Assembly: GCA_043783625.1 (NCBI GenBank)
Contig: JAYVZE010000062.1
Span: 1-64,000 of the forward strand
Source of the DNA: JAFDVL01 sp043783625
Lineage (GTDB): Bacteria; Acidobacteriota; Blastocatellia; RBC074
Direction: 5' to 3'
DNA: 64,000 nt
The position numbers were made by a program, and so were the translations under genes. The notes beneath the pieces were generated by a model. The model was not told the DNA's origin and ran no database searches. It worked only from the letters and a program-made list of their open reading frames with translations. How positions within the stretch are numbered: position 1 is the stretch's first letter; the number at the start of each line of letters is the position of its first letter. This document shows positions 1 to 9,560 of this stretch, piece by piece.

Positions 1-19
1 TAGAGTCGAAAAGTCGCCC

Positions 20-2143
20 TTACTGCGTGCGGGCTTCTGCCTTACTCTTCGACCAGGTCAAATCTTTCGTGGCGCGATTGCGAAAAAAATCTTCAACCAT
101 GACGCGTAAAATATATTCTCCGGCTGGCAATTTTGTTACGTCTAACCAGCCTTCAATGGCATTACCATTTTTCACTTCATTGGTCGCAATATAATCAAAA
201 ATCGTTTTGCCCGTATAGCCCGATTGACTCGGTGCAGCATAAACCAGACGGACTGCATTTCCATCATTTGGCAAGCTATTAAAAATTAAATTGAAGCGCG
301 GTTCAGCAAATTCCGGCAGCGCGGCTCCATCTTTTTTCAGGAGCTGATAACCGACCTTGTAAACTCCTAATTTGCGGTAGCCAACATTGCCGTCAGCTTG
401 ATCGTAAGCACGCACGATGACTCTGATTTTATTGGTTAGAATGAATGGTGGGGAAACTTCTGTGCCGTCTTCGCGGAGTAATCGTACGGCTTCAATCGTG
501 GGGGCTTTCGTATCGGTTAAGCCCGGCAATTCCAGCGCGGCGAGGGCATTGACTTCACTGGCAGCCGCGCCCGCAATCAAGTGAACGTGATTGAAACGAT
601 TAAGTGCTCCGATGATGTCTCCGGCGTTGATGCGGGTGCCGCGCGGGATGCGAACACCGGATATTTTACCTTGTGCATCGCGGCTGAAAATCGCTTCTTT
701 GATGCCGACGGGTTGATCGTTTTGATCCCGCGCAATCTTGACGTGAATGTAGCCGAGGAGTGGCAATCGTAATCTTTCGCGCAAATCGCCGACACCTTCG
801 ATAGCAATGGGGCGCGTGATTCGCTCGCTGTAAATCGCGCGTACCTGTTCGCCGTAAGCTCCCGGAATATCAAGCCCGTTGTGAAACCAGGCATCTTTGT
901 CAGGAGCAATTTCGCCGCGCACTTCACCGAGTGTTCCCGCGATTTCGCGTTTTGCTTCCGGCGGATCGTACGGCCAGCGCGGCGGCACAGTTTTACGAAT
1001 TTCTTCAGCGGAAATCGCGGGAAGATTTTGCGTTGGAATCGTGCCAATATTTTTATTGAGTGAGGTGATTGCCTGCACAAATCCGCCGCCGTTTTCTCCG
1101 ATGACTAAAGTATTTTTTCCCGCGAAGGCGAGGCTGGTTGGATGATTGAAGCTACGAAAAAGAATAGATTTTTCTTCCAACATTTTCTGCAGGTCAGTTG
1201 AGACTTCGTTGCTGTATCGAGGGTTTTCCGGGTCGAACCAACCATCAGGAAGCGGAGGTCTTTTCGCTGCCTGATCTCCAAATTTTGAAAAGAAAATTCG
1301 CCCGTCTGAATCCAGTACATACATTTCCGGTGAGCCATAGGTAAGGACGGCGAGAGGCTCATTAATACTGCGTCCGGTAGAATCGCTAAGGTCGTCACGA
1401 AAGGTGAAATCTGTCACGGTTCCATCAGTTGTGACGTTGCGAATTTTATTATTTAGCGTGTCGGCAACGACTACGCCATCTGTCCAAAGCGCGACGCTGC
1501 AAGGCGTATTGAATTGCGCAGTTGCTCCGCTGCCACCCGCGGATCCTTGCGTGCTGCCTGCCAAAGTCTTAACAATTCCATTCTGAATAATTCTGATGCG
1601 ATCATTGTAGGTATCCGCAACATAAATCCCGCCGTCTTTATTAACAGCGACTCCGAGCGGAGCATTAAATTTTGCTTCAGAAGCCTTACCATCAGTGTTA
1701 CCACTGACGTTTGGCGTTCCCGCGATCACAGTTACTTGTTTTGTTGTTCGATCAACTTTGACGATGGTGTGAGCGCCGGTATTGGCGACAATTAAATTTC
1801 CATCGGGAGCGATGGCCAGATGTGAAGGCATATCAAGCTGATCGGTAATCAACGTCGTAGTTCCATCCAGAGCGACGTGATAAAGGCTGCCGCCGAGACC
1901 GTCGGTGACGTAGATGTTGCCGCTGTCATCTGCCGCTACACCAAAGGGATCGGAGAGAGTTTTTTGTGCGCCGATGCGTGTGCCTGTTCCGGCCAGTGTG
2001 ACAATTTTTCCGAAGGGTTTTGGCGGCAGGATTCGTTCGAGATAGCGTTGTCCGAAAATCCAGAATGTGGCGCCTGCGATGACGATTCCGATCAGAAGTT
2101 GAATCCATCGTGAGCGCAAAAATAAAGGTTTCTTTAAGTTCAT
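20..2143 (-). CDS. NHL-repeat propeller protein with M23-like domain
   Basis: Membrane-anchored 707-residue protein, probably facing the periplasm. Residues about 14-36 form one hydrophobic segment after a basic N-terminus. Residues about 45-390 hold several NHL/SMP-30-like propeller blades of the type 'PFGVAADDSGNIYVTD' and 'PLGVAVNKDGGIYVADT'. Residues about 405-525 resemble an M23/LytM fold, with HNGLD (His421, Asp425) and HVH (519-521) in the usual order of the zinc ligands. The rest is beta-rich and unassigned. NHL blades usually bind ligands or proteins; an active M23 site would cut peptidoglycan peptides, but activity is only inferred. The ATG at 2143 is the first in frame. The plus-strand VWA gene diverges from it. 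Confidence 0.75.
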   Translation of the reverse strand: MNLKKPLFLRSRWIQLLIGIVIAGATFWIFGQRYLERILPPKPFGKIVTLAGTGTRIGAQKTLSDPFGVAADDSGNIYVTDGLGGSLYHVALDGTTTLITDQLDMPSHLAIAPDGNLIVANTGAHTIVKVDRTTKQVTVIAGTPNVSGNTDGKASEAKFNAPLGVAVNKDGGIYVADTYNDRIRIIQNGIVKTLAGSTQGSAGGSGATAQFNTPCSVALWTDGVVVADTLNNKIRNVTTDGTVTDFTFRDDLSDSTGRSINEPLAVLTYGSPEMYVLDSDGRIFFSKFGDQAAKRPPLPDGWFDPENPRYSNEVSTDLQKMLEEKSILFRSFNHPTSLAFAGKNTLVIGENGGGFVQAITSLNKNIGTIPTQNLPAISAEEIRKTVPPRWPYDPPEAKREIAGTLGEVRGEIAPDKDAWFHNGLDIPGAYGEQVRAIYSERITRPIAIEGVGDLRERLRLPLLGYIHVKIARDQNDQPVGIKEAIFSRDAQGKISGVRIPRGTRINAGDIIGALNRFNHVHLIAGAAASEVNALAALELPGLTDTKAPTIEAVRLLREDGTEVSPPFILTNKIRVIVRAYDQADGNVGYRKLGVYKVGYQLLKKDGAALPEFAEPRFNLIFNSLPNDGNAVRLVYAAPSQSGYTGKTIFDYIATNEVKNGNAIEGWLDVTKLPAGEYILRVMVEDFFRNRATKDLTWSKSKAEARTQ

Positions 2144-2281
2144 TACTAATTTTACTGATATGGTACTGTAATATTAATTTGGTTTTGCTGTTTTCCGAAT
2201 CAACCTTTTCCGTAAACGCTACATCAAAGCTGCTGTTTGTGCAGTTCATTGTCAAGATTTGTCGTTCAAAGGAGAAGCCAC

Positions 2282-3574
2282 ATGAGAAGCTCCCGTTTCT
2301 TAATTGCAGTTATTGCTGGAATATTATTCATCTCGTCCGCTTTCGCTCAATCAGGGCGAAGACCTGTTTACGGGACAAACACTGATTCGTCAAATAAATC
2401 CGGCTCTGCCGCGACGCCGGGAACTCCAAACTCTGGAGCTTGTCCGACTGTCCTATTTCCCGGCGAGTATGGTGGCGGTGGATTGTCGGCAAAGACTTCT
2501 CCAACGGCTGATGTGAGCAATTCGAAAGACCCGAATGCAGAAGAAGTGCTGAAGATTGATACAACTTTGGTCACGATTCCGGTGACTGTCCTTGATCGCG
2601 GTGGAAAATTTATTCCAACTCTCACCAAATGTGATTTTCATATTTACGAAGATGGCGTGCCGCAGGAAGTTACCGAATTTTCTGCGGTTGAATCGCCATT
2701 TCATGTCGTGTTGTTGATAGATACGTCCAATAGTACTCGCTTCAAAATGGAAGAAATTCAAATGGCAGCGATAGCCTTCGTGAATCAATTGAGACCACAG
2801 GATAAGGTGATGGTAGTTACTTTCGATAATAAAATTATTACCCATACCGACTTCACAAGTGATCGTTTCAGATTGCGCGAAGCCATTGCGCAAACCAGAA
2901 CGGGTGGCGGAACCAGACTATATGATGCAGTAGATATGGTGATTAATGAAAAGCTCAGTAAAATTCAAGGACGCAAGGCGATTGTGCTTTTTACCGATGG
3001 CGTAGATACCACCAGCCACAACGCTACGGCGCGAGGAAATTTAGAGCTGGTCGAAGAGAGTGAAGTTCTGGTCTATCCGATTCAATACGACACTTATGAC
3101 GGGATGAACAACGGTGGTTACAATCCAAATGGTCGCAGGGGAAATCCGCCGATTCAGATTCCTGATATTTGGGGCAATCCACGGCAGCGAGGTCGTCGGT
3201 TCCCGTTGCTAAATAACTGGACTCCACAAATTCAAATCGGACGCGGACAAGGAGCGGATGATTACGCAACCGCCGGACTCTATTTACGAGATTTGGCGAC
3301 ACGCAGTGGTGGGCGGCATCAAAACGCCGACAGTATTGCCAATGTCAATCAGGCATTTTCCTCGATTGCCGAAGAGCTTCGACATCAATATTCATTAGGG
3401 TATTACCCATCAAATACTGCACGGGATGGGACTGCTCGCCGCGTGAAAGTCAAAGCCAGTGATGCTGGATGGGTGTTACGTGCCAAAGAAGGGTATCGCG
3501 CCCCAAGCTCGAATTCGACAAATTCGACTACACCATCAGGTGATCGTCCGATTTTGAAACGGCGAACACCGTAG
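2282..3574 (+). CDS. Secreted VWA (VWFA-related) protein
   Basis: About 430 residues. The start at 2282 is preferred over the upstream alternative because AAAGGAG lies just upstream and the N-terminus then reads as a clean signal peptide ending in SSAFAQ. A von Willebrand A domain follows a beta-rich lead-in ('VTVLDRGGKFIPTL'); its MIDAS motif DTSNS sits in 'VVLLIDTSNST' and the later metal-site element is in 'VLFTDGVDTT'. The Asn/Gly-rich stretch before the last helix is low complexity. The protein belongs to the VWFA-related family expanded in Acidobacteria; function is unknown, probably metal-dependent protein binding outside the inner membrane. An inverted repeat begins at the stop codon. 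Confidence 0.85.
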   Translation: MRSSRFLIAVIAGILFISSAFAQSGRRPVYGTNTDSSNKSGSAATPGTPNSGACPTVLFPGEYGGGGLSAKTSPTADVSNSKDPNAEEVLKIDTTLVTIPVTVLDRGGKFIPTLTKCDFHIYEDGVPQEVTEFSAVESPFHVVLLIDTSNSTRFKMEEIQMAAIAFVNQLRPQDKVMVVTFDNKIITHTDFTSDRFRLREAIAQTRTGGGTRLYDAVDMVINEKLSKIQGRKAIVLFTDGVDTTSHNATARGNLELVEESEVLVYPIQYDTYDGMNNGGYNPNGRRGNPPIQIPDIWGNPRQRGRRFPLLNNWTPQIQIGRGQGADDYATAGLYLRDLATRSGGRHQNADSIANVNQAFSSIAEELRHQYSLGYYPSNTARDGTARRVKVKASDAGWVLRAKEGYRAPSSNSTNSTTPSGDRPILKRRTP

Positions 3575-3635
3575 GGTAAGATAGGCGTCCCGCCTGTCTT
3601 GTTTTACATAAACAGGCGGGACGCCTATTTTACCT
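3574..3635. repeat. Inverted repeat, 24-bp arms
   Basis: Arms 3574-3597 and 3612-3635 pair at 22 of 24 positions around a 14-nt loop. The core of each arm is the GC-rich 'taggcgtcccgcctgt' and its complement, which is itself partly palindromic. It begins at the VWA stop codon and ends 11 bp before tgt, so it may stop VWA transcription, but there is no U-run and a dispersed-repeat origin is as likely. Confidence 0.7.
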
Positions 3636-3646
3636 AATCATTTTTC

Positions 3647-4801
3647 ATGGAAAATCCTTCAGAATTTTTTCAAATCCTCGCCACTGACCCTTCTTCGCAA
3701 GCCCGCACAGGAATTATCACAACCGCGCACAGCGTCATCGAAACGCCAGTCTTTATGCCCGTTGGAACACGCGGGACGGTGAAGGCTCTGACGCAGGAAA
3801 TGTTGGAAACGCTGGACGCGCGAATCATTCTTGGGAACACATATCATTTGTTTTTGCGTCCCGGACATAAGCTTATCGCTGAGCTGGGCGGGCTGCATAA
3901 ATTCATGTCGTGGGAGCGTTCGCTGTTAACGGACAGTGGAGGTTTTCAGGTTTTCAGCCTCGGCGATTTACGCAAAATTAAAGAAGAAGGCGTCGAATTC
4001 CGTTCGCATCTGGACGGCTCAAAACAATTTATTTCGCCCGAAGTTTCGATGCAGATTCAGCACGCGCTCGGCTCGGATATTGTGATGGCGTTTGACGAAT
4101 GCACTCCGTATCCGGCGACGCACGGAGTCGCCAAAAAATCTTTGGAACTGACTTCGAGATGGGCGCGGCGTTCACGAATCGCATTTGATGATTTGCAAAA
4201 AAGCGAGCGGTCATCATCTTTATTTGGAATTATTCAGGGCAGCGTGTATCACGATTTACGCCAACAAAGCTTAGAACAATTACTCGAAATCGGCTTTGAA
4301 GGCTATGCGATTGGCGGCTTGAGTGTCGGAGAAGAAAAACATCAGATGTACGATACGACTGAATTTATTGCACCACTCTTACCGAAAGATAAGCCGCGTT
4401 ATTTGATGGGAGTTGGCACGCCAGAGGATTTAGTTGAATCTGTCGCGCGTGGCGTAGATATGTTCGATTGCGTCATGCCGACGCGAAATGCCCGCAATGG
4501 GCAGGTTTTTACGACGTACGGAAAGGTCAATGTTCGGAACGCCAAACATGCAAAAGAAGCGATTCCGTTAGATGAAGAATGTGCCTGCGCCGTTTGTCAA
4601 AGATATACGCGAGCGTACATTCGGCATCTTTACCTGAATGATGAGATTTTGGCGAGTATCTTATGCTCGTACCACAACATAGCCTTCTACCTTGACACGA
4701 TGCGGCAAATCAGGCAAGCTATCGCGCTTGGCGAATTCGCTACATTTCGCGCTCGCTTGCTTGAAAAATTTCGAGCCAGCCCCCGAAGCGCGGTTACTTG
4801 A
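3647..4801 (+). CDS. tgt: tRNA-guanine transglycosylase
   Basis: 384 residues. It exchanges guanine 34 of GUN-anticodon tRNAs for the queuosine precursor preQ1. The sequence shows 'LLTDSGGFQVFSL' with the general-acid Asp at about 96, 'AFDECTPYP' near 150, 'GVDMFDCVMPTRNARNG' with the nucleophilic Asp at about 274, and the zinc site C312-x-C314-x2-C317 with His343. Length matches the family. It is followed by yajC-secD-secF, the order found in very many bacteria, so transcription is probably shared. Confidence 0.97.
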   Translation: MENPSEFFQILATDPSSQARTGIITTAHSVIETPVFMPVGTRGTVKALTQEMLETLDARIILGNTYHLFLRPGHKLIAELGGLHKFMSWERSLLTDSGGFQVFSLGDLRKIKEEGVEFRSHLDGSKQFISPEVSMQIQHALGSDIVMAFDECTPYPATHGVAKKSLELTSRWARRSRIAFDDLQKSERSSSLFGIIQGSVYHDLRQQSLEQLLEIGFEGYAIGGLSVGEEKHQMYDTTEFIAPLLPKDKPRYLMGVGTPEDLVESVARGVDMFDCVMPTRNARNGQVFTTYGKVNVRNAKHAKEAIPLDEECACAVCQRYTRAYIRHLYLNDEILASILCSYHNIAFYLDTMRQIRQAIALGEFATFRARLLEKFRASPRSAVT

Positions 4802-4870
4802 TTGGATCAAGCTTCGCCAGACTCAGGACGCTGAGACTATCAAATAATAAAGGTATTACCCGCCCCATTT

Positions 4871-5194
4871 ATGTCAATCTATCTTTCACTGATTCTGTTG
4901 CAGGCAGGTGCCTTAGTAATGCAGGTGCTGCCATTTATTGCGATTTTTGCGCTCTTCTATTTTATGGTTGTGATGCCACAGCGGAAGAAGCAGCAGGCGT
5001 TGCAGGAAATGCTGAATAACGTCAAGGTTGGCGATAAAATCATTACGACAGGCGGCATCTACGCGACCGTTGCCATCGTTCGGGACAAGGAACCGAAAGT
5101 GCAACTGAAAGTTGCGGATAATCCGGCAGTCAGAATTGATGTTAGCTTAAGTTCGATAGCAGGATTTCAGGAAAATCCTGAAACAAAGTCATAA
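4871..5194 (+). CDS. yajC: Preprotein translocase accessory subunit YajC
   Basis: 107 residues. A single N-terminal membrane helix ('VLPFIAIFALFYFMVVMPQRKKQQ') is followed by a small cytoplasmic domain with 'VGDKIITTGGIYATV', the family signature. YajC associates with SecD and SecF at the SecYEG channel. It lies 70 bp after tgt and 23 bp before secD, in the conserved operon order. Confidence 0.95.
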   Translation: MSIYLSLILLQAGALVMQVLPFIAIFALFYFMVVMPQRKKQQALQEMLNNVKVGDKIITTGGIYATVAIVRDKEPKVQLKVADNPAVRIDVSLSSIAGFQENPETKS

Positions 5195-5217
5195 TTTTTA
5201 TTGTATAGGTTTTTGTT

Positions 5218-6876
5218 ATGAACAAACCACTTCGTACGCGCGCAATTTTTATTGGAATCGTCACACTGGCCTGCGCAGTTTTAATGCTGGGTCCCTGGAA
5301 TAAAGCGAAAGGTGTCGTCCGCGCTGCTTCAGATTTTAGTCCCACCAGTTGGAAGAAGAATTTTAACGAAAATATTCGTTTGGGATTAGACCTGAAAGGT
5401 GGAACACATCTTGTTGTTCAGGTTCAGGCGGATGAGTTTTTGAAGAAACTGACCGAGACTGAACGGCAGAAAACAGAAGAGCTGCTGAAGAAAGAAAATA
5501 TCGCAGTGACTTCGGTTAAAGCTTCAGCGAGTGGGCAAGTTGTTGTTGAGACTGCTGATGCTTCAAAGCATAGCGATATTAAAAGTAAAGTTACAACGCA
5601 AATCTTAGGTACGGACTGGCCTTCCTCGACTAACGGGAATGCCATCACTTTTGCGCTGACAAAATCAGCGTCGGATGTCCTGAAGAATCAAGCTGCCGAG
5701 CAAGCAAAGTTAATTATTGAGCAACGCGTTAATGCTTATGGCGTGGCAGAGCCGACAATTCAACGACAAGGACGTGACGAAGACTATCAAATATTGATTC
5801 AGATGCCAGGCATTGACGATCCTGAGCGCGTGAAAAAACTGATAGATGCTGAATCCAATCTGGCACTGATGGCGGTAGTTCCAGGTGCAAGTTTTTTCCC
5901 CACCAAGGAAGCTGCCGAAGCTACCTTACAGGGTGCGACCGACAAAGAGGTCAAGCAAATAGTCGAAGAGCGCACCTCAGTTACAGGGGAAGCCAAGCCG
6001 ACACGTGAAGGCTATATGGTCGTTGAGAAATTGCCGATTGTTACAGGTGAGGATCTGAGAAACGCTTCTTCACGTCCAAGCCAGCAGGGCATGGGATATG
6101 AAATTGATTTTGAACTGAAACCAACTGCCGCGACAAAATTTGAGCAATGGACAAGTAAAAATATTGGCAACCAATTAGCAATTGTTCTGGATGAGAAAGT
6201 CAAAACAGCACCGTCTATCAATGGTACGATTAGTGACCGTGGTCAGATTACGGGAAATTTTACGCGGGAAAGTTCCGAAGATTTGGCTCTGACATTACGT
6301 TCGGGAGCTTTACCAGCGCGCCTTAAATATTTGCAGGAAAGCACCGTCGGTCCTTCACTCGGAGCGGATTCCATTCGTTCGGGAATCTTCTCATCAGTTG
6401 TCGGATTGGGGCTTGTTGTCCTGTTCATGCTGTTCTATTACAAATTATCCGGTGTCAATGCGGTGGTTGCGCTCGGCTTGAATTTGGTGATTTTGCTGGC
6501 TGGGCTGGCAATGTTCAATGCGACTTTGACGCTGCCTGGTATTGCGGGTGTCATTCTTCTGATTGGTATGGCGGTGGATTCCAACGTGCTGATTTTTGAG
6601 AGAATTCGAGAAGAATTGCGACTCGGCAAAAATGTCGCTTCGTCCATTGACATCGGATTCGGCAAAGCTTTGACTACTATTATTGACACGCACGTGACGA
6701 CGATTGTTTCGTGTCTATTTTTGTACGCGTTCGGAACCGGTCCGATTCGCGGTTTTGCCGTCACACTTGTTATCGGATTATTGGCCAATTTATTCACTGC
6801 TGTATTTGTTTCACGCACCTTGTATATGTGGGTCTTAGCTAAAGACGGTGTGAAAACTGAATCCATCAGTATCTAA
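5218..6876 (+). CDS. secD: Protein translocase subunit SecD
   Basis: 552 residues. SecD and SecF form an RND-type complex that uses proton flow to pull secreted proteins out on the periplasmic side. TM1 lies near residues 9-27, then 'IRLGLDLKGGTHLVVQVQ', a large periplasmic P1 domain, and a C-terminal five-helix bundle with 'GIAGVILLIGMAVDSNVLIFERIRE', the proton-relay Asp/Arg segment. The start follows yajC directly. Length is normal for bacteria with separate SecD and SecF. Confidence 0.97.
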   Translation: MNKPLRTRAIFIGIVTLACAVLMLGPWNKAKGVVRAASDFSPTSWKKNFNENIRLGLDLKGGTHLVVQVQADEFLKKLTETERQKTEELLKKENIAVTSVKASASGQVVVETADASKHSDIKSKVTTQILGTDWPSSTNGNAITFALTKSASDVLKNQAAEQAKLIIEQRVNAYGVAEPTIQRQGRDEDYQILIQMPGIDDPERVKKLIDAESNLALMAVVPGASFFPTKEAAEATLQGATDKEVKQIVEERTSVTGEAKPTREGYMVVEKLPIVTGEDLRNASSRPSQQGMGYEIDFELKPTAATKFEQWTSKNIGNQLAIVLDEKVKTAPSINGTISDRGQITGNFTRESSEDLALTLRSGALPARLKYLQESTVGPSLGADSIRSGIFSSVVGLGLVVLFMLFYYKLSGVNAVVALGLNLVILLAGLAMFNATLTLPGIAGVILLIGMAVDSNVLIFERIREELRLGKNVASSIDIGFGKALTTIIDTHVTTIVSCLFLYAFGTGPIRGFAVTLVIGLLANLFTAVFVSRTLYMWVLAKDGVKTESISI

Positions 6877-6938
6877 TTTTTTTCTGAGAATTTGCTAAGC
6901 TTGATAGAGCTTTTAAGATTCCACTTTCCGCACTCGAT

Positions 6939-8075
6939 ATGATTGAGATTTTTAAAAATACAAACTTCGATTTTTTAGGCAAGAAATGGCTCTTCATTGG
7001 CTTGTCCTGGGTATTGATCGCCGCTGGAGTAGTCTCTGTTTGCGTGCGCACTTTCGATGGCAATCCGAATACGCATCCATTCAATATGGGCGTGGATTTT
7101 TCGGGAGGAACTATCGTCACTGCGAAGTTTGGCGGTCCACCTGATCTCACGAAATTGCGGACTGCGATTGAGAAGCAAGATATTCCCGGTTCTTCGATTG
7201 TCTTGCAAGCTGTCGGTGAAACAATTGGACAGCCACCAAAAAATCAAGTCTTAATCCGCATCCCTGATTTAACTGGCGGAAAATTTAATACCAGTGACGT
7301 AGCCACTAAAAATGCTGACGAAGGCAAGAAGAAAATACAAGCAGCACTGACTTCGATGGGCGATAATGCGGCGCAAATTATCGGAGCTGAAGCTGTATCC
7401 CCGCAGATCGGAGCCGATCTGCGTAATCGTGCCGTCTACGTGACGTTAATCGCTTGTCTGGCGATGTTGATGTATGTGGCGTTCCGGTTTAAATCCTGGG
7501 GGTTTGGCATTGGCGCGATCGTTGCCGTTCTTCATGACGTATTAATTACGCTTGGCTTGTTCTCAATCCTCCAATTTGAAATTAACCTGACAGTGATTGC
7601 GGCATTGTTAACACTGGTTGGTTTTTCAATGAACGATACGATTGTGATCTTTGATCGGATCCGTGAAAGGCTTGGCATTAACAAGCGCGAACCACTTGAA
7701 AAAGTGTCGAATGACGCAATCAATCAAACCTTATCCCGAACAGTGATTACTTCGGGACTGACACTGCTGACTGTCGTTGCCATGGTTGCCTTTGGCGGAG
7801 AAGTGCTAAAAAGTTTTTCATGGTGCTTATTTATCGGCATCATCATTGGAACCTATTCTTCGATTTATATTGCCAGTCCATTTATGCTTTGGTGGGAAGA
7901 AAAATTCGGGCATCGGATTGGAAATTCGGTTGTTGCTTCGGCAACAGCATCTGCTTCTGCGGCATCAAGTGTAGTTGGTGGCACCAATGCAATTGGCTCT
8001 ACGGCTGGCTCCGTAGTGAATGCTCTCCCTGTTTTATCGAAGAAAAAAACTAAACGAAAGCGCGAAGAAGCTTAA
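6939..8075 (+). CDS. secF: Protein translocase subunit SecF
   Basis: 378 residues, 62 bp after secD. TM1 is followed by 'MGVDFSGGTIVTAKF', a short periplasmic domain, and a five-helix bundle containing 'VGFSMNDTIVIFDRIRERL', the SecF version of the conserved charged helix. The tail after the last helix is a low-complexity Ala/Ser/Thr stretch of about 45 residues ending in a basic cluster (KKKTKRKREE), longer than in most SecF proteins. It completes the tgt-yajC-secDF unit. Confidence 0.97.
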   Translation: MIEIFKNTNFDFLGKKWLFIGLSWVLIAAGVVSVCVRTFDGNPNTHPFNMGVDFSGGTIVTAKFGGPPDLTKLRTAIEKQDIPGSSIVLQAVGETIGQPPKNQVLIRIPDLTGGKFNTSDVATKNADEGKKKIQAALTSMGDNAAQIIGAEAVSPQIGADLRNRAVYVTLIACLAMLMYVAFRFKSWGFGIGAIVAVLHDVLITLGLFSILQFEINLTVIAALLTLVGFSMNDTIVIFDRIRERLGINKREPLEKVSNDAINQTLSRTVITSGLTLLTVVAMVAFGGEVLKSFSWCLFIGIIIGTYSSIYIASPFMLWWEEKFGHRIGNSVVASATASASAASSVVGGTNAIGSTAGSVVNALPVLSKKKTKRKREEA

Positions 8076-8651
8076 CAGAAGCGACTCCCGCTTAGTGATT
8101 AAGATGGCCAGAAAACTACAACGAAAAGGCTTCATCCTTCTCCAATCGGAACAGGCTCCTGTGGCTGAAAGTCTGGCACTTGAAGATCATTTTAATTTCG
8201 TAAAAATCGTTCGTGCATCGCTTGACTATGTTGGAGTCAGATAGTAGACTTCACTCGTTGCTGACCTATCATCGGTTATATCAATTACGTCGAAATTAAC
8301 AAAAGCTGTATCTGAATTTGTTTAGAGCTGGTAGAAGTTCTAATCTCGAAGGAAGTCAGCTTGAGAAAAGTTTCAATTTTTTAGAATTGATTAAGATCAG
8401 GTTCATCGGTAGACATTTTTCTCAAATGAGAGATTTATGTTTATCAAGCAAGCGGTAGATACTGGGAAGCTCAATTCTCAAAAAAATTGCTGTATAATAA
8501 TTTTTAGTTAATGTTAGAAGCGTAATGAATCCATTCGCTTCGTTTACTAGCTGGGGTTCTCCCCGCTTAGTCATTAAGTCTTCGTCAAAGTTAATAATTA
8601 AATCTAGGCGCTTTGACCCATCGGCATTCCGTTTACGGAGGTCATAAACTA
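8076..8651. other. Intergenic stretch, no convincing gene
   Basis: This 576-bp gap between secF and the TonB gene is AT-rich and has no ORF with a ribosome-binding site and plausible composition. A perfect TATAAT at 8493-8498 could be a -10 element for the TonB operon, but I see no good -35 box at 16-18 bp. The strong ACGGAGG just upstream of 8652 fixes the start of the next gene. Confidence 0.5.
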
Positions 8652-9428
8652 ATGTTCGATCAACTTGTCGAATCCACAAATGAAAAAAGAGATGGCCGTT
8701 CAAGCAAGTTCGCGCTTGTGACAGGGCTGATTTATTTTGTATTACTTACCGTAGGTGCTGTCTGGGGAGTAATGAGATTTAATATCTCGTTAGCGGAATC
8801 CGCTGATGCCGCTACCTTGCTGGCGCCACCGCCACCGCCACCGCCACCGCCACCGCCCGCACAGGTAGTGGTTCAGAAAGTAGTGGTTGAGGTTGCGACA
8901 GCTTTCGTTCCTCCCAAGACTCCACCAAAGCTTGAAGATGTTAGGAAAATTGAAATTAAGAAGCCAGTCAAAGCTGTGGCGGTTGTAACTGGTGGTGTAC
9001 CAGGTGGAACAGGTGTGCCAGGTGGCGTGCCAGGTGGCGTGCCAGGTGGATTTGTTGACGACGATGCCAAGCCATTGCCGACGCCAAAGCCGACACCAAA
9101 GCCTACTCCTGATGTGACGCCGCCGCCCAAACCCAAGCCGGAAACTCAAAGGGTTTCAGGTGGTGTGTTAACGGGTAAGGCGATTCGTAAGGCGCAGCCA
9201 CCCTATCCTGCAATTGCCAAAGCCGCTCGTGCGCAAGGAGCTGTTCAGGTGGCGGTAACAATTTCTGAAGAAGGTCGTGTGATTGCTGCTGAGGCTGTCG
9301 GCGGACATCCGCTCTTAAAAGAAGCGGCGGTTCAAGCTGCGCGTCAGTGGACTTTTCAGCCAACTGAGCTTTCCGGGCAACCGGTCAAGGTTCAGGGCAT
9401 TCTAACGTTCAACTTTACTTTACAATAA
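8652..9428 (+). CDS. TonB-family energy transducer
   Basis: About 258 residues. The ATG at 8652 is chosen because ACGGAGG lies about 8 bp upstream and because it gives a short cytoplasmic tail before the single membrane helix ('ALVTGLIYFVLLTVGAVWG'). A run of eleven prolines follows, then a VPGG repeat block, then a Pro/Lys spacer ('PTPKPTPKPTP'), which together span the periplasm. The C-terminal domain ('RKAQPPYPAIAKAARAQG' to 'ILTFNFTLQ') is a typical TonB_C fold that touches outer-membrane receptors. First gene of a TonB-ExbB-ExbD-ExbD cluster; it could serve the receptor at 19.5-22 kb, but that is inference. Confidence 0.92.
   Translation: MFDQLVESTNEKRDGRSSKFALVTGLIYFVLLTVGAVWGVMRFNISLAESADAATLLAPPPPPPPPPPPAQVVVQKVVVEVATAFVPPKTPPKLEDVRKIEIKKPVKAVAVVTGGVPGGTGVPGGVPGGVPGGFVDDDAKPLPTPKPTPKPTPDVTPPPKPKPETQRVSGGVLTGKAIRKAQPPYPAIAKAARAQGAVQVAVTISEEGRVIAAEAVGGHPLLKEAAVQAARQWTFQPTELSGQPVKVQGILTFNFTLQ
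8826..8857. repeat. CCACCG microsatellite in the TonB gene
   Basis: About five tandem copies of the hexamer CCACCG (two proline codons each) encode the polyproline run. Slippage by whole units would keep the frame and change only the length of the periplasmic rod. Confidence 0.75.
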
Positions 9429-9560
9429 TAGGAACTTTCTGAGAATGATAAGTGTCTATTGTGAAGTAAGAGTTGTTCTTATCTTTCGTCGAAAAAAGAT
9501 TCAGTACAAATCAATTGGTAACTCTAAAAAAATAACTCTTAATGGAGGATTCTAAATCTT

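Noticed and set aside
577..1080. Long minus-strand ORF within the NHL gene, and several others like it
   Set aside because: Shadow frame of a clear gene; Arg/Lys/Ser-rich composition typical of out-of-frame reading.
8104..8244. ORF of about 46 codons after secF
   Set aside because: No ribosome-binding site, unremarkable composition and no similarity that I can see.
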